DNA of 64,000 nt from Actinophytocola algeriensis (GTDB lineage: Bacteria; Actinomycetota; Actinomycetes; Mycobacteriales; Pseudonocardiaceae), in NCBI RefSeq assembly GCF_014203735.1, contig NZ_JACHJQ010000003.1, positions 915,326 through 979,325 on the forward strand, in the 5' to 3' direction. Below the pieces are notes generated by a model, which was not told the DNA's origin, searched no databases, and saw only the letters and a list, made by a program, of their open reading frames with translations. Every line of letters begins with the position of its first letter. The first letter of the stretch is position 1. Below are positions 51,722 through 62,013 of the stretch, piece after piece. The translations under genes were made by a program, and so were the position numbers.

Positions 51722-52245
51722 TCACCGAGCAGCAGATCCAGGACAAGATCAAAGAACTCGCGAAGCAGGTGGCCGACGACTACCCGGAGCGTGGCGACCG
51801 CGGTGACCTGCTGCTGGTCGGCGTGCTCAAGGGGGCGGTCATGTTCATGACCGACTTCGCCAGGGCGCTGCCGGTGCCGGTGCAGATGGAGTTCATGGCG
51901 GTCAGCTCCTACGGGTCGTCGACCTCGTCCTCCGGCGTGGTCCGCATCCTGAAGGATCTCGACCGCGACATCGCGAACCGGCACGTGGTGATCGTCGAGG
52001 ACATCATCGACTCTGGCCTGACGCTGAGCTGGCTGCTGAAGAACCTGGCGTCCCGCAACCCGGCGTCGCTGGAGGTCTGCACGCTGCTCCGCAAGCCGGA
52101 CGCCGTGAAGGTCGAGGTCCCGGTCAAGTACGTGGGCTTCGAGATCCCGAACGAGTTCGTGGTCGGCTACGGCCTGGACTACGCGGAGCGGTACCGGGAC
52201 CTCCCGCACATCGGCACGCTGGACCCGAAGGTCTATTCGTCGTGA
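51691..52245 (+). CDS. hpt: Hypoxanthine phosphoribosyltransferase
   Basis: This 184-residue purine salvage enzyme converts hypoxanthine or guanine plus PRPP to IMP or GMP. The PRPP-binding loop is [14 protein letters not shown] (E103, D104, D107). The flexible-loop [11 protein letters not shown] and the base-binding [20 protein letters not shown] are also present. GTG 51691 lies inside the tilS 3' end, preceded by AGGAGAGGGG, which fixes the start despite a longer open frame. The 31-bp overlap implies coupled expression. Its stop overlaps the first espG-like gene (GTGA), tying the type VII accessory module to this operon. Confidence 0.95.
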   Translation: MYGDDIASVLITEQQIQDKIKELAKQVADDYPERGDRGDLLLVGVLKGAVMFMTDFARALPVPVQMEFMAVSSYGSSTSSSGVVRILKDLDRDIANRHVVIVEDIIDSGLTLSWLLKNLASRNPASLEVCTLLRKPDAVKVEVPVKYVGFEIPNEFVVGYGLDYAERYRDLPHIGTLDPKVYSS

Positions 52246-52988
52246 CGCAGTTCCTCACGCCGGTGGCCCTGGACTTCCTGTGGGAGTCCGTGGCCGCAGG
52301 CGAACTGCCGTACCCGCTGGAAGCCAAGTCGCACGGCGAGACGATGGACCAGCGCGGCCTGCTGCGCCACCGCGTCTTCGAGGACCTGCGCGCCCAGCGG
52401 TTGATGGACCCCCAGGGCCGCCTGGCCCCGCACGTCGAGGACTGGCTGACCCTGCTGGCACGGGGCACGCACAGCGTGGACGCCGTCTTCGAGGGAGTGT
52501 CGGCCCTGTCCACAGGCGACGGCCACAGAGCACTGCTGGCGACACAGACCGGCCAAGGCCTGAGCCTGCGAGCCATAGACCCGAGCGCCGTGGTGTCGTC
52601 GGTGGTGGCACTGCTGCCCCCGAGCCGCCGCGGCTCGGAACAGTCGATCACCATCCCGGCCGCGGACCTGACCGCCATGGCCAAGGGCAGACCCGCCGGC
52701 CGGACCACCACGGATCGCCAGGTCCTGAAAGCACTGTCCGAACAGCCCAAACTGCGGGCAGGCCAACTGGCGGTCAACACCCGCAACCCCATGGGCGGCC
52801 GCACACGCTCCCCGGTCGTGTCGTGGTTCGACACGGAGACGGGCCGCTACCTGACCTACACGAGGAAGGGCGTCGACGGCACGGACTGGATCACCATCGC
52901 CCCGGCCGACGCGGCAACCCTCCGCCACCACCTGGGCGAACTGCTGACCAAGGCCACCCCGGCCGCTGAGGGTCCTCATCGCAGGTGA
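52242..52988 (+). CDS. EspG-family ESX secretion-associated protein (copy 1)
   Basis: This 248-residue protein is of the EspG family, cytosolic chaperones that bind PE-PPE heterodimers and deliver them to type VII (ESX) secretion. The N-terminus [20 protein letters not shown] and the C-terminal [17 protein letters not shown], with [19 protein letters not shown], are shared with the second copy at 55428. GTG 52242 overlaps the hpt stop. The two copies bracket a small secreted-type protein and a PPE-like protein, the expected clients. No EccB/C/D/E or mycosin gene is in the window. Confidence 0.87.
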   Translation: MTQFLTPVALDFLWESVAAGELPYPLEAKSHGETMDQRGLLRHRVFEDLRAQRLMDPQGRLAPHVEDWLTLLARGTHSVDAVFEGVSALSTGDGHRALLATQTGQGLSLRAIDPSAVVSSVVALLPPSRRGSEQSITIPAADLTAMAKGRPAGRTTTDRQVLKALSEQPKLRAGQLAVNTRNPMGGRTRSPVVSWFDTETGRYLTYTRKGVDGTDWITIAPADAATLRHHLGELLTKATPAAEGPHRR

Positions 52989-53104
52989 CGGGTGGCCCTT
53001 TGTGCTGATTGCGTCCCCGTGTGTGATCCGCGTGCGTTAATCTCAACAGCGGTCACGCGCCGCACAAGAGGGGTGTGCGCGCCGAGTAACCAGGGGAGCG
53101 CAGG

Positions 53105-53473
53105 GTGTACGAGGCAATCGGAGGCGCAGTAGCCGCCTTCAGCAATGCCGCGATGAGCGGCCAGGTCTCCATCGAAGCAGAAGCCGCCGCCGACGCGCTG
53201 AAGAAGCTCGGCAAGGTCAAGGACCAGATTTCTGTGCTGGTCCGGAACGCCCGTGGCGGTGCTTCCGACGTGCAGTTGGGCGCGAACCCCATCGGGCAGG
53301 CCATGGCTGTGAAGTCCATGGGCCGCTATGACGGCGATGACTCCTTCATGGCCGCCCTCACTCTGCTCGCGGATCAGACGGCAAAGGCCGAGACCGCGTT
53401 GAAGCAGTGCATCGCGAACTACGTGGACGAGGACGAGCTGCACCAGGCCACCTACAACCGGACGCAGCAGTAG
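53105..53473 (+). CDS. Small ESX-type (PE/WXG100-like) protein with YxxxD motif
   Basis: This 122-residue helical protein has no signal peptide. Its position just before a lipoprotein gene and a PPE-like gene fits a PE-type or WXG100-type partner. Helical N-terminal region AAMSGQVSIEAEAAADALKK is followed by heptad-like helices. Near the C-terminus YVDEDEL provides a Y-x-x-x-D, the general ESX secretion signal, and KQCIANY precedes it. No WxG is seen in this protein. GTG 53105 follows GGGGAG at about 8 bases. The preceding 116-bp gap probably holds a promoter. The stop overlaps the next GTG start. Confidence 0.75.
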   Translation: MYEAIGGAVAAFSNAAMSGQVSIEAEAAADALKKLGKVKDQISVLVRNARGGASDVQLGANPIGQAMAVKSMGRYDGDDSFMAALTLLADQTAKAETALKQCIANYVDEDELHQATYNRTQQ

Positions 53474-54051
53474 TGCTTTCTGTGTTGAGGCGAAGTGTGA
53501 CGGCGGCCGTCCTCGGCGTTGCCACGCTCGGCGCCCTCGTCGCCTGTGACAGTGCGACTGAAGGACAGCCCAAACCGACGGAAACCGGTTCGCAGTCGTC
53601 GGAGACGTCCTCCGAGCCGACGACGTCCGAGTCCGAGGAGCCGGAGTACTCCCTGGCGCGGTTGTGTGAACTGCTCTCGTCCGACGAGGCCGAGGAACTC
53701 GGGGGCTCCGCCGAGGGCGAGAAGGGCAACAGCCTCAGGGACGGCCACGCGATCTGCACCTGGGAGAACGAGACGTCTCTCATGGTCGGGTTCCAGGAGG
53801 GTGTCACGACAGCGAACGTGGACACCGGACCGTCCATCACGAACACACCGACCGAGATCGACGGCCTGCCCGCCGTGCAGTCGTTGAACACCGACACCGT
53901 GGTGTCGTGTGACGTATTGGTCGACTTGCCGAGCGGGCGGCTGGTTCACGCGACAGCCGGGGTTCTGTCCGCGGGCGAGGGCAAGTACGACCCGTGCGAG
54001 GTCGCGAACCAGATGGCGAACCTGATCATTCCCAGGGTGAAGGACCAGTAA
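53473..54051 (+). CDS. DUF3558-type lipoprotein
   Basis: This 192-residue lipoprotein has the signal VLGVATLGALVAC, in which LVAC is a good lipobox with lipidated Cys at about residue 25. A Ser/Thr/Glu-rich linker (TETGSQSSETSSEPTTSE) follows. The DUF3558 domain has two likely disulfide cysteines (HAICTW, VVSCDVL), with DPCEVANQMANLII at the end. Such lipoproteins recur in Pseudonocardiales next to ESX accessory genes. Function is unknown, perhaps in surface capture or assembly. GTG 53473 overlaps the previous stop (TAGTG); GTG 53482 is possible. Confidence 0.82.
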   Translation: MLSVLRRSVTAAVLGVATLGALVACDSATEGQPKPTETGSQSSETSSEPTTSESEEPEYSLARLCELLSSDEAEELGGSAEGEKGNSLRDGHAICTWENETSLMVGFQEGVTTANVDTGPSITNTPTEIDGLPAVQSLNTDTVVSCDVLVDLPSGRLVHATAGVLSAGEGKYDPCEVANQMANLIIPRVKDQ

Positions 54052-54064
54052 GGGGGAGCTTCGA

Positions 54065-55426
54065 ATGGCACCGAACAACGAGCAGCAGCCGCACTACGAC
54101 ACCCACCGGTACGCGGGCGACCAGGCAGCGGACACGCGCCGGGTCATGAACCACATGCCGGACGAAGACCGGTCGACGACCCAGGAGATCCGGGAGTCGA
54201 TCAACGCGAGCCAGTCCGCCGAGCTGGCGCCCGAGGTGCGGATGGGGGAGGACCGCGCCATCGGGGACACCCCGAACTGGGACGCGTTCGACAGCGAGCA
54301 GCTGTACAACTTCGCCACCCAGAACAACGCCCCCTCGACCGCCGACAACCTCGGCCGGGCGTTCAACGAGGGTGGCAACAGCCTGGCCGAGGCGGCCAAC
54401 GCGCTCTACGAAGCAGTGCACGCCCTGGACGGTGCCTGGACGGGTGTCGCGGCTGACTCGGCGAAGACCGCGCTGTCGCCGCTCGCCCAGGCCGCGGGTG
54501 GTGCGGGCCAGACCGCCCAGATGATGGGCGTCCAGATGTCGCAGCAGTCGCTGGCCGCCACGGAAGTGCGCAAGCTGCCGCCCGCGCAGAAGCACGACAA
54601 CCAGCAGTCCCTGAACGCGATGATCGCCGGTGGCCCCGCGGCCATGCAGGCGGACATCAAGGCCCAGAAGGACGCCGCGGACGCGGTCAAGCGCGAGCAG
54701 ATCTCCTACCTGAACGCCTACACGAAGACCATGAGCGCGGTGGACGCGCAGACCCCGTCGTTCGTCCCGCCCAAGGAGCGGATCGGTGGTGGCGGCGTAG
54801 GCGGCGGCAGCCTCCCCGGCGGCTCGGTGGTCATCCCGGGCACCGGCAACCAGCAGGTGTACAACGGGGGCACGACCACCGGCGCCCCGACCGGGAAGTA
54901 CACCGGCGTCGCCGGTCCCGGGGACGCCGCGTCCGGCCATGGCTACCTCGGCGACCCCAACCAGACCGACCAGAGCGGCTACGCCCCGCTCCCCAGCGGC
55001 CTCGGCACCGGCACCTCCGGCTACAACCCCGGCCCGACGAACCCGTCGCCCACCTTCGGCCCTGGCGGCGGTCCCGGCGGCGTGCCGTCGACCTCCGTGC
55101 CGGGCGCGGGTGCCGGTGGCTTCGGCGGTGGCTTCGGCAGCTTCGGTGGTCCGGGCGGCGCAGGTGGCGCGGGTGGCGCCGGGGCAGGCGCGGGCTCGGG
55201 CAACCCCGGCGCGACCGGCCCCAAGGGCATGACGCCCGCCGGCATGGCGCCGGGCGGCCGCGGTGGCGCGGGCGGCGGCATGGGTGGCGCTCCGCGCGGC
55301 AAGGGTGACGGCGAGGAGGACCAGGAGCACGAGCGTCCCGCGTACCTCGTCGAGGGTGACCCGGAGAGCGCCTTCGGCAACGACCAGCTGACCGCCCCGG
55401 CGGTCATCGGCGGGGACGACGAGTGA
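54065..55426 (+). CDS. PPE-like ESX substrate with Gly/Pro-rich C-terminus
   Basis: In this 453-residue protein, residues 75-230 form a PPE/WXG100-type helical domain (NWDAFDSEQLYNFAT ... NALYEAVHALDGAWTGVAAD), with W-T-G as the W-x-G turn. From about residue 235 onward the sequence is a low-complexity Gly/Pro/Thr region typical of PPE-type C-terminal domains, ending in an acidic EEDQEHERPAYLVEGDPESA. No signal peptide is present. GGGGGAG lies 7 bases before the ATG. The neighbouring EspG copies are its likely chaperones and the small protein at 53105 its likely partner. Confidence 0.83.
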   Translation: MAPNNEQQPHYDTHRYAGDQAADTRRVMNHMPDEDRSTTQEIRESINASQSAELAPEVRMGEDRAIGDTPNWDAFDSEQLYNFATQNNAPSTADNLGRAFNEGGNSLAEAANALYEAVHALDGAWTGVAADSAKTALSPLAQAAGGAGQTAQMMGVQMSQQSLAATEVRKLPPAQKHDNQQSLNAMIAGGPAAMQADIKAQKDAADAVKREQISYLNAYTKTMSAVDAQTPSFVPPKERIGGGGVGGGSLPGGSVVIPGTGNQQVYNGGTTTGAPTGKYTGVAGPGDAASGHGYLGDPNQTDQSGYAPLPSGLGTGTSGYNPGPTNPSPTFGPGGGPGGVPSTSVPGAGAGGFGGGFGSFGGPGGAGGAGGAGAGAGSGNPGATGPKGMTPAGMAPGGRGGAGGGMGGAPRGKGDGEEDQEHERPAYLVEGDPESAFGNDQLTAPAVIGGDDE

Positions 55427-55427
55427 C

Positions 55428-56162
55428 GTGCAGCAGGAACGGCTGATCAGCCCGATCGCACTGGACTTCCTCTGGGAAGCGCTCGACGCGGGCGAACCGC
55501 CCTACCCGCTGGAGGTCCAGTCGCACGGCGCGACGATGGACAGCCGGGCCATGCTGCGGCGGCGGATCCGGGAGGAGCTGGTCGCGAACCAGCTCCTCGA
55601 CAACTCCGGCCGCCTCGAGCCGCGGCTGGAGGACTGGCTGCTGGCGCTCGCGAACCCGGACCTGAGCATCGACTCGGTCTTCCTGCCGGACACCGGCGCG
55701 CCCGCGGTCTCCGCGCTGGCCGCGAGCGGCCGGGGTTCCGCGGTCCTGGCGGTCCAGCAGAAGGACGGTCTGCGGCTGCGGTCCATCCCGCGTGACGGGC
55801 TGGTGTCCGCGATCGTGAGCATGCTGCCGCCCGCCAGGCGCGGCTCGGAGACCTCCATCTCGCTGCCGTCGAACGAGCTGGCGACGGCCGGGGCGCGAGC
55901 AGGTGGCCGGAGCAGCGACCAGGAGACCCGCAAGGCGCTCGCGAAGCTGACCGCCATGCCGAACCAGCGCGGCGGGCAGATCGCGGCGAACAGCCGCACC
56001 GACATGCGGGGCCGCCGCCGCAGCCAGGTGCTGTCCTGGTTCGACAACGAGTCGGGCCGCTACCTGACCCAGACGAAGAACGACTGGGTGACCATCGCAC
56101 CGGCCGACGCGGCGACCCTGCGGCACCGCATCGGGGAGATGGTCGCGTCCGTCACGTCCTGA
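55428..56162 (+). CDS. EspG-family ESX secretion-associated protein (copy 2)
   Basis: This 244-residue paralogue of the gene at 52242 shares [35 protein letters not shown] and [19 protein letters not shown] with it. GTG 55428 starts one base after the PPE-like stop, so translation is probably coupled to that gene. The two copies have diverged in the middle (about 80-130), the region that contacts PE-PPE clients in mycobacterial EspG, which suggests different clients or a division of labour. It is the last gene of the module. A hairpin follows before ftsH. Confidence 0.87.
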   Translation: MQQERLISPIALDFLWEALDAGEPPYPLEVQSHGATMDSRAMLRRRIREELVANQLLDNSGRLEPRLEDWLLALANPDLSIDSVFLPDTGAPAVSALAASGRGSAVLAVQQKDGLRLRSIPRDGLVSAIVSMLPPARRGSETSISLPSNELATAGARAGGRSSDQETRKALAKLTAMPNQRGGQIAANSRTDMRGRRRSQVLSWFDNESGRYLTQTKNDWVTIAPADAATLRHRIGEMVASVTS

Positions 56163-56214
56163 CCAGCGCTTTCATCTCGGGAACCGATTCGACCCCTCCG
56201 CCGTTGGACCTAGG

Positions 56215-56251
56215 TGGGCACCGCTCGCGTACTTCGCGCAGTGGGTGCCCA
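56215..56251 (+). terminator. Hairpin between the ESX module and ftsH
   Basis: TGGGCACC (56215-56222) pairs with GGTGCCCA (56244-56251). An inner CGCG (56226-56229) pairs with CGCG (56235-56238). No T-run follows. A -10-like TACCCT for ftsH lies just downstream (near 56263). Confidence 0.5.
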
Positions 56252-56346
56252 GCCATGGGCGGTACCCTGGGTGGACCGGAGTGCCTCGTCCGGCCAGGTA
56301 TCACGTGCTGTCAGGGAGGGTCGGGCCGCTCCGCGGCCGTAAGTTG

Positions 56347-58668
56347 ATGGACCGCAAGCGCCTGCTTCGCAACCCACTGGTGTGGATCCTGGTGGTGTTG
56401 CTGCTCTACTTCTTGATCAGCATGCTGTTCGACGACACCCGCGGTTATACCGAGGTGCCAACGTCGAAAGCCACGTCGCAGATCACCGGCGGCAACGTCG
56501 AGAAGGCGGAGCTCGAGGACAAGGAACAGCGACTCAAGCTGACCCTGCGTGACCCGATCGACCAGGACGGTCAGAAGGTCACCCAGATCATCACGCAGTT
56601 CCCCGCCGCCGCCACGGGCGACATCTACCGGCAACTAGAGGACCAGGTCGACAACAAGACCGAGTTCAACACGACGGTCACGCAGGAGAACTTCCTCACC
56701 CAGATCCTGATCTTCCTGATCCCGCTCGGCCTGTTGCTCATCCTCCTGATGTGGATGATGAACAACGTCCAGGGCGGCGGGAACCGGGTGATGAACTTCG
56801 GCAAGTCGCGCGCCAAGCAACTGCCGAAGGACATGCCGAAGACGACGTTCTCGGACGTCGCGGGCGCCGACGAGGCCGTCGAAGAGCTGTACGAGATCAA
56901 GGACTTCCTGCAGAACCCCGGCCGCTACCAGGCCCTGGGCGCGAAGATCCCGAAGGGCGTGCTGCTGTACGGCCCGCCGGGAACGGGCAAGACGCTGCTG
57001 GCCCGCGCGGTCGCCGGTGAAGCGGCCGTGCCGTTCTACTCGATCTCCGGCTCGGACTTCGTCGAGATGTTCGTCGGTGTCGGTGCGAGTCGGGTGCGCG
57101 ACCTGTTCGAGCAGGCCAAGCAGAACGCGCCCTGCATCATCTTCGTCGACGAGATCGACGCGGTCGGCCGCCAGCGCGGCGCCGGCCTCGGCGGTGGGCA
57201 CGACGAGCGCGAACAGACCCTGAACCAGCTGCTCGTCGAGATGGACGGCTTCGACGCGCGCGGCGGCATCATTCTCATTGCCGCCACGAACCGGCCCGAC
57301 ATCCTCGACCCGGCGCTGCTGCGCCCTGGCCGGTTCGACCGGCAGATCCCGGTGTCCGCGCCGGACCTGACCGGCCGCAAGAAGATCCTGCAGGTGCACT
57401 CGAAGGGCAAGCCGTTCGACCCGGACGCCGACCTCGACGGGCTCGCGAAGCGCACCGTCGGCATGTCCGGCGCCGACCTCGCGAACGTCATCAACGAGGC
57501 CGCGCTGCTCACCGCCCGCACCAACGGCACGATGATCAACAGTGTCGCGCTGGAGGAGTCGGTCGACCGCGTGATCGGCGGCCCGGCACGCAAGAGCCGG
57601 ATCATCTCCGAGAAGGAGAAGAAGATCACGGCCTACCACGAGGGCGGGCACGCGCTCGCCGCGTGGGCGATGCCGGACCTGGAGCCGGTGTACAAGCTGA
57701 CGATCCTGCCGCGTGGCAGGACGGGTGGGCACGCGCTCGTCGTCCCCGAGGACGACAAGCAGCTCATGACCCGCTCCGAGATGATCGCGCGCCTGGTGTT
57801 CGCGCTCGGCGGCCGTTCGGCCGAGGAGCTGGTGTTCCACGAGCCGACGACCGGCGCGTCGTCGGACATCGAGCAGGCCACCAAGATCGCCAAGGCGATG
57901 GTCACCGAGTACGGCATGTCCGCCAGGCTCGGCGCGGTCAAGTACGGCAAGGACGAGGGCGACCCGTTCCTCGGCCGGTCGATGGGCCACGCGCCGGACT
58001 ACTCGCTCGAGGTCGCGCACGAGATCGACGAGGAGGTGCGCAAGCTCATCGAGGCCGCGCACACCGAGGCGTGGGACGTGCTCAACACCTACCGCGACAT
58101 CCTCGACAGCCTCGTGATCGAGCTGCTGGAGAAGGAGACGCTGCAGCGCAAGGACCTGGAGCGGATCTTCGCCGGCGTCGAGAAGCGGCCGAGGATCACG
58201 GCGTTCAACGAGTTCGGTGGTCGTACGCCGTCGGACAAGCCGCCGATCAAGACCCCCGGTGAGCTGGCGAAGGAGCGTGGCGAGCCGTGGCCGCCGGTCC
58301 AGGAGGAGGCTCCGACGCCGGTGCGTACCGCACCCGGTGGCGGTGAGCTTCCTGGTGGTCCGCCTCGGCCGAACCCGGAGCCCCCGGGCAGCAACGGCGC
58401 GGGCCCGAACGGCCTGCCGCCGCGGCCGGGTGGCTACGGCCAGCCGTACCCGCCTTCCGGTGGCTACCCGCCGGCCGGTGGTCCCGGTGGCCACTCGGGT
58501 CCGCCGAACTACGGCGCGCCCCCCGGGTGGACCCCGGCGACGCAGCCTCCCGGCAACAACCAGCCGTGGCGTCCTTCGTGGGATCAGCCACAGCCCGGCC
58601 CGTCCGACCAGGAACGACAGGACGGTTCGGACCGCCGTGACGGTCCCGAATGGGATAGTGGTCGCTGA
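56347..58668 (+). CDS. ftsH: ATP-dependent zinc metalloprotease FtsH
   Basis: This 773-residue membrane-anchored AAA+ protease degrades misfolded membrane proteins and regulators. The N-terminal helix ([18 protein letters not shown]), an extracytoplasmic domain and a second helix ([15 protein letters not shown]) are followed by the AAA domain. It has Walker A GPPGTGKT (209-216), Walker B IIFVDEID, and SRH with RPGRFDRQI. Protease motif HEGGH is at 431-435 and the third ligand Asp lies in [13 protein letters not shown] Pro/Gly-rich tail of about 150 residues (from about 620) is typical of actinobacterial FtsH but has no known fold. ATG 56347 precedes [10 protein letters not shown]. It heads a run into the folate genes, as in mycobacteria. 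Confidence 0.96.
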   Translation: MDRKRLLRNPLVWILVVLLLYFLISMLFDDTRGYTEVPTSKATSQITGGNVEKAELEDKEQRLKLTLRDPIDQDGQKVTQIITQFPAAATGDIYRQLEDQVDNKTEFNTTVTQENFLTQILIFLIPLGLLLILLMWMMNNVQGGGNRVMNFGKSRAKQLPKDMPKTTFSDVAGADEAVEELYEIKDFLQNPGRYQALGAKIPKGVLLYGPPGTGKTLLARAVAGEAAVPFYSISGSDFVEMFVGVGASRVRDLFEQAKQNAPCIIFVDEIDAVGRQRGAGLGGGHDEREQTLNQLLVEMDGFDARGGIILIAATNRPDILDPALLRPGRFDRQIPVSAPDLTGRKKILQVHSKGKPFDPDADLDGLAKRTVGMSGADLANVINEAALLTARTNGTMINSVALEESVDRVIGGPARKSRIISEKEKKITAYHEGGHALAAWAMPDLEPVYKLTILPRGRTGGHALVVPEDDKQLMTRSEMIARLVFALGGRSAEELVFHEPTTGASSDIEQATKIAKAMVTEYGMSARLGAVKYGKDEGDPFLGRSMGHAPDYSLEVAHEIDEEVRKLIEAAHTEAWDVLNTYRDILDSLVIELLEKETLQRKDLERIFAGVEKRPRITAFNEFGGRTPSDKPPIKTPGELAKERGEPWPPVQEEAPTPVRTAPGGGELPGGPPRPNPEPPGSNGAGPNGLPPRPGGYGQPYPPSGGYPPAGGPGGHSGPPNYGAPPGWTPATQPPGNNQPWRPSWDQPQPGPSDQERQDGSDRRDGPEWDSGR

Positions 58669-58712
58669 CGAGGGTCCTACGAGGACCTGAACGGCGACCG
58701 GAGGCGAAGGCT

Positions 58713-59333
58713 GTGACGGCTAACGGGTCCCGGAGGGGCCCGCTGTACACCGGCGGGTCTGTCTTCGACCAGGAGCGCGCCGAGAAGGCGGTCCGGGAAC
58801 TGCTGCTCGCATGTGGCGAGAACCCGGACCGCGACGGCCTCCAGGACACCCCCGCGCGGGTGGCCAGGGCGTACCTGGAGATGTTCGCCGGTCTGTACAC
58901 GGATCCGGACGAAGTGCTCAGCAAGACGTTCGACGAGTGCCACGACGAGCTGGTGCTGGTCACGGACATCCCCATGTACTCGACCTGTGAGCACCACCTG
59001 GTGCCGTTCCACGGCGTCGCGCACGTCGGCTACATCCCGAACGAACAGGGCAAGGTCACCGGCCTGTCGAAGCTCGCGCGGCTCGTCGACCTGTACGCGA
59101 AGCGCCCGCAGGTGCAGGAGCGCCTCACCACGCAGGTCGCGGACGCGATCGAGGACAAGCTCGACCCGCGCGGCGTGATCGTGGTCGTCGAGGCCGAGCA
59201 CCTGTGCATGGCGATGCGCGGCATCCGCAAACCGGGCGCCCGCACCACGACGTCCGCGGTGCGCGGCCTGTTCCGCAGCTCGTCGACGTCCCGCGCCGAG
59301 GCGCTTGCGCTGATCAACGGACGCAGCCGGTGA
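58713..59333 (+). CDS. folE: GTP cyclohydrolase I
   Basis: This 206-residue enzyme catalyses the first step of tetrahydrofolate synthesis, GTP to dihydroneopterin triphosphate. Zinc ligands lie in [14 protein letters not shown] (Cys, His, His) and HLCMAMRGI (second Cys). The substrate loop [20 protein letters not shown] and terminal [10 protein letters not shown] are standard. GTG 58713 has GGAGGCGAAGG upstream. The stop overlaps folP (GTGA). This is first of folE-folP-folB-folK, all overlapping. Confidence 0.96.
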   Translation: MTANGSRRGPLYTGGSVFDQERAEKAVRELLLACGENPDRDGLQDTPARVARAYLEMFAGLYTDPDEVLSKTFDECHDELVLVTDIPMYSTCEHHLVPFHGVAHVGYIPNEQGKVTGLSKLARLVDLYAKRPQVQERLTTQVADAIEDKLDPRGVIVVVEAEHLCMAMRGIRKPGARTTTSAVRGLFRSSSTSRAEALALINGRSR

Positions 59334-60157
59334 TCCCTACGCTGCCCAGCCCCGGCCGCTGTGCCGTGGTGGGCGTACTGAACGTCACCCCGGACTCGTT
59401 CTCCGACGGCGGCCGCTACCTCCACCTGGACGACGCCCTGGTCCACGGTGTCGAGATGTGGACCGACGGCGCCGACCTGGTGGACGTCGGCGGCGAGTCG
59501 ACAAGGCCGGGCGCGGACCGCGTCGCCCCCGACGTCGAGATCGCCCGCATCCTCCCGGTGATCCGCGGCCTGTCCGCCGCGGGCGTGGCGGTGTCGGTGG
59601 ACACGACCCGGGCCCGCGTGGCCGCGGCGGCGGTGGCGGCGGGCGCGACGATCGTGAACGACGTGTCCGGTGGCCTGGCCGACCCGGACATGGCCCACGT
59701 GGTCGCCGAAGCCGGTGTGCCGTGGATCCTGATGCACTGGCGCGGCTACTCGAGAAACATGGACTCCCTGGCCACGTACGACGACGTGGTGAAGGACGTC
59801 CGGGACGAACTGTCGGCACGGGTCGACGCCGCACTGAAGGCGGGGGTGCCGGAGACGGCGCTGGTGCTGGACCCCGGCCTGGGCTTCGCCAAGAAGGGCG
59901 ATCACAACTGGGCACTGCTACGCCGCCTGGACGCCCTGCTGGACCTGGGTTTCCCGGTCCTGGTGGGCGCGTCCCGCAAACGTTTCCTCGGCACACTGCT
60001 GGCGGACAAGGAAGGCGCCCCGCGCCCACCCGACGGCCGCGAGGACGCGACGGCGGCGATCTCAGCGCTGGTCGCGAGAGCAGGTGCGTGGGGCGTGCGG
60101 GTGCACGACGTACGCCGGTCCCTCGACGCGGTGAAGGTGGTGGAGGCACTTGGCTGA
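59330..60157 (+). CDS. folP: Dihydropteroate synthase
   Basis: This 275-residue TIM-barrel enzyme joins p-aminobenzoate to 6-hydroxymethyl-dihydropterin pyrophosphate and is the sulfonamide target. Signatures are [64 protein letters not shown], and the phosphate-binding [11 protein letters not shown]. All appear intact, with no obvious sulfonamide-resistance insertion. GTG 59330 overlaps the folE stop. The 3' end overlaps folB by 8 bases. Confidence 0.96.
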   Translation: MIPTLPSPGRCAVVGVLNVTPDSFSDGGRYLHLDDALVHGVEMWTDGADLVDVGGESTRPGADRVAPDVEIARILPVIRGLSAAGVAVSVDTTRARVAAAAVAAGATIVNDVSGGLADPDMAHVVAEAGVPWILMHWRGYSRNMDSLATYDDVVKDVRDELSARVDAALKAGVPETALVLDPGLGFAKKGDHNWALLRRLDALLDLGFPVLVGASRKRFLGTLLADKEGAPRPPDGREDATAAISALVARAGAWGVRVHDVRRSLDAVKVVEALG

Positions 60158-60524
60158 CCGCATCACGCTGACGGGCCTGCGGGTACGGGGCTACCACGGC
60201 GTCTTCGACTACGAGAAACGCGACGGCCAGGACTTCGTGGTCGACGTGACCGTGTGGCTGGAGCTGGCGGAGGCCGCGGCGACCGACGACCTGAAGCACA
60301 CCCTGGACTACGGCGCACTGGCCACGAGAGTGGCGGAGATCGTGGGCGGCCCGTCCCGGGACCTGATCGAAACGGTGGCGACGGAAACCGCGGAAGACAT
60401 CATGAACTGGGACCCCCGCCTCCACGCGGCGGAGGTCACCATCCACAAACCGGATGCCCCGATCCCGCTGACCTTCGCCGACGTCGCGGTGACGGTCCGC
60501 CGCTCGCGAAAGCGCATGGGATGA
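60150..60524 (+). CDS. folB: Dihydroneopterin aldolase
   Basis: This 124-residue tunnel-fold enzyme converts dihydroneopterin to 6-hydroxymethyl-dihydropterin and glycolaldehyde. Motifs are [18 protein letters not shown] (catalytic Tyr near the family position), [23 protein letters not shown] and [12 protein letters not shown] with the catalytic Lys. The start is a rare TTG at 60150, fixed by GGAGG about 5 bases upstream and by the folP overlap. The stop overlaps folK (ATGA). Confidence 0.95.
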   Translation: MADRITLTGLRVRGYHGVFDYEKRDGQDFVVDVTVWLELAEAAATDDLKHTLDYGALATRVAEIVGGPSRDLIETVATETAEDIMNWDPRLHAAEVTIHKPDAPIPLTFADVAVTVRRSRKRMG

Positions 60525-61018
60525 CGCGGGCGGTCCTGTCGCTGGGCTCGAACATGGGCGACCGCCTGGCTTTCCTGCGCCTGGCGGTGCAGGGCTTCGC
60601 GGACGTGCTGGAAAAGGCGTCCCCGGTGTACGAGACGGCGCCGTGGGGTGTGACGGACCAGCCGGACTTCCTGAACGCGGTGCTGGTCGTGTCGTCGCCG
60701 GAGCTCGACGAGTGGGGTTGGCTGCGGCGCGGCCAGGCGCTGGAGAAGGCGGCGGGTCGCGTCCGCGAGCAACGCTGGGGCCCGAGGACACTGGACGTGG
60801 ACGTGGTGACGGTGGCCGGGGTGACCAGCGAGCACCCCGACCTCCTGTTGCCCCACCCGGGCACGCCCAGCCGGGCGACGGTGCTGATCCCGTGGCTGGC
60901 GGTGGACGCGGAGGCGGAACTCCCGGGCCACGGCCGGGTGGCGGACCTGCTGGCCGCCCTCCCGCCCGCGGACCGGGAAGCGGTCCACGAACGCGAGGAC
61001 CTGCACCTGATCCCGTGA
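60521..61018 (+). CDS. folK: 2-amino-4-hydroxy-6-hydroxymethyldihydropteridine pyrophosphokinase
   Basis: This 165-residue HPPK transfers pyrophosphate from ATP to 6-hydroxymethyl-dihydropterin, making the FolP substrate. Motifs are [32 protein letters not shown], and the ATP/Mg motif [12 protein letters not shown] (DVD aspartates), followed by [18 protein letters not shown] 60521 overlaps the folB stop. In mycobacteria DUF3180 comes next on the same strand; here an opposite-strand MerR gene intervenes. Confidence 0.95.
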   Translation: MTRAVLSLGSNMGDRLAFLRLAVQGFADVLEKASPVYETAPWGVTDQPDFLNAVLVVSSPELDEWGWLRRGQALEKAAGRVREQRWGPRTLDVDVVTVAGVTSEHPDLLLPHPGTPSRATVLIPWLAVDAEAELPGHGRVADLLAALPPADREAVHEREDLHLIP

Positions 61019-61110
61019 GCCGTCCGCACCGGACGTCCTACCTGCCCGGTCGCGTCGGGAGTCCGGGCGCAACCGTCCTGTGTGGCCCGCGATCACGGCT
61101 CGCGCGTCGG

Positions 61111-62013
61111 TCAGCTCCTCAGCGCCGCCACCAGCCACTCCGCGTTCGGCACCTGCTCCGGCCACTGGGGCCAGCCGTTGATCGTCGCCATCAGTTGCCA
61201 GTAGCGCTCGGCGCGGCCGTCCGTGCTCAGCGCCATCCGCTCGGCCACCTCCTCCCGCGACGCACCGAACGCCGCGACGATCTCCGCCGCCAGCTCCTGA
61301 CCCGTCGCCGAGCCCGGTTCCTCGCCCGCCTCGCGTGCCACCGCGGCCCGTGCGGTCCAGCCCTTCCACTGTTCCTGTGTCTCCGGCGATGGCATGTCCA
61401 TCGACTCGCCCGCCTCGCGTGCTTCCGCGTGGCCCTCGCTCATCGCGCGGATCCGGGCGCGGAAGTCCTTGTCCTGCACCAGTTCCGCCAGCTCGATCCA
61501 CGCCTCCAGCTGCTCGGGGGTGGGGTCGTCCGGCAGCACCGGCTTCGCGGAGCGCATGCCCGCGTCGAAGTCGGGGTTGATGTCCAGCCCCGCGTTCACC
61601 TCGTTCCAGAAGTCGTCGATCAGCGCCGCCCGCTCCGCGTCGGTCATCGTCGCCAGGTTCTTCATCAGTCGCACCTCGTCCAGCTCGGCTTCGGTTCTCG
61701 CGATCGCGCGCAGCACGGCCCGCCGCAGCCGCAGCACCCGGATCTGCTCGTCGAGCAGCGCCACGTGCCTGCGGGCCAGATCGGCCACGGACGACTTGCC
61801 CGCCAGCGCCGCCGACGCGTCCGGCAGACCCAGCCCCAGCTCGCGCAGCGTGCGCAGCAGCTCGAGCCTGGCCAGCGACTCACCGTCGTACAGCCGGTAG
61901 CCGGCGTGCGTGCGGTCCGCGGGCGGCAGCAGCCCTTCGTCCGAGTAGAAGCGGATCGTGCGCGTGGTCAGGCCGGTACGCCTGGCCAGCTCGCCGATCG
62001 TCAAGAACCCCAT
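61111..62013 (-). CDS. MerR-family transcriptional regulator
   Basis: The 300-residue regulator has an N-terminal MerR winged helix (LTIGELARRTGLTTRTIRFY, then DEGLLPPADRTHAGYRLYD) and a coiled-coil dimer helix (residues 75-115). It has a long C-terminal effector region (115-300) rich in Glu, Ala and Trp, which I cannot place. ATG 62013 is chosen because its promoter predicts a transcript starting at about that base (leaderless). ATG 62022, with GGAAGG upstream, is the alternative, but that site lies inside the operator. It interrupts the folK-DUF3180 synteny on the opposite strand, suggesting insertion. It may control itself and the divergent DUF3180 gene. Confidence 0.87.
   Translation of the reverse strand: MGFLTIGELARRTGLTTRTIRFYSDEGLLPPADRTHAGYRLYDGESLARLELLRTLRELGLGLPDASAALAGKSSVADLARRHVALLDEQIRVLRLRRAVLRAIARTEAELDEVRLMKNLATMTDAERAALIDDFWNEVNAGLDINPDFDAGMRSAKPVLPDDPTPEQLEAWIELAELVQDKDFRARIRAMSEGHAEAREAGESMDMPSPETQEQWKGWTARAAVAREAGEEPGSATGQELAAEIVAAFGASREEVAERMALSTDGRAERYWQLMATINGWPQWPEQVPNAEWLVAALRS

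Noticed and set aside
52508-52516. CTGTCCACA near-match to the DnaA box inside the first EspG gene
   Set aside because: Single copy, one mismatch, within coding sequence and not paired at 19 bp like the intergenic sites.
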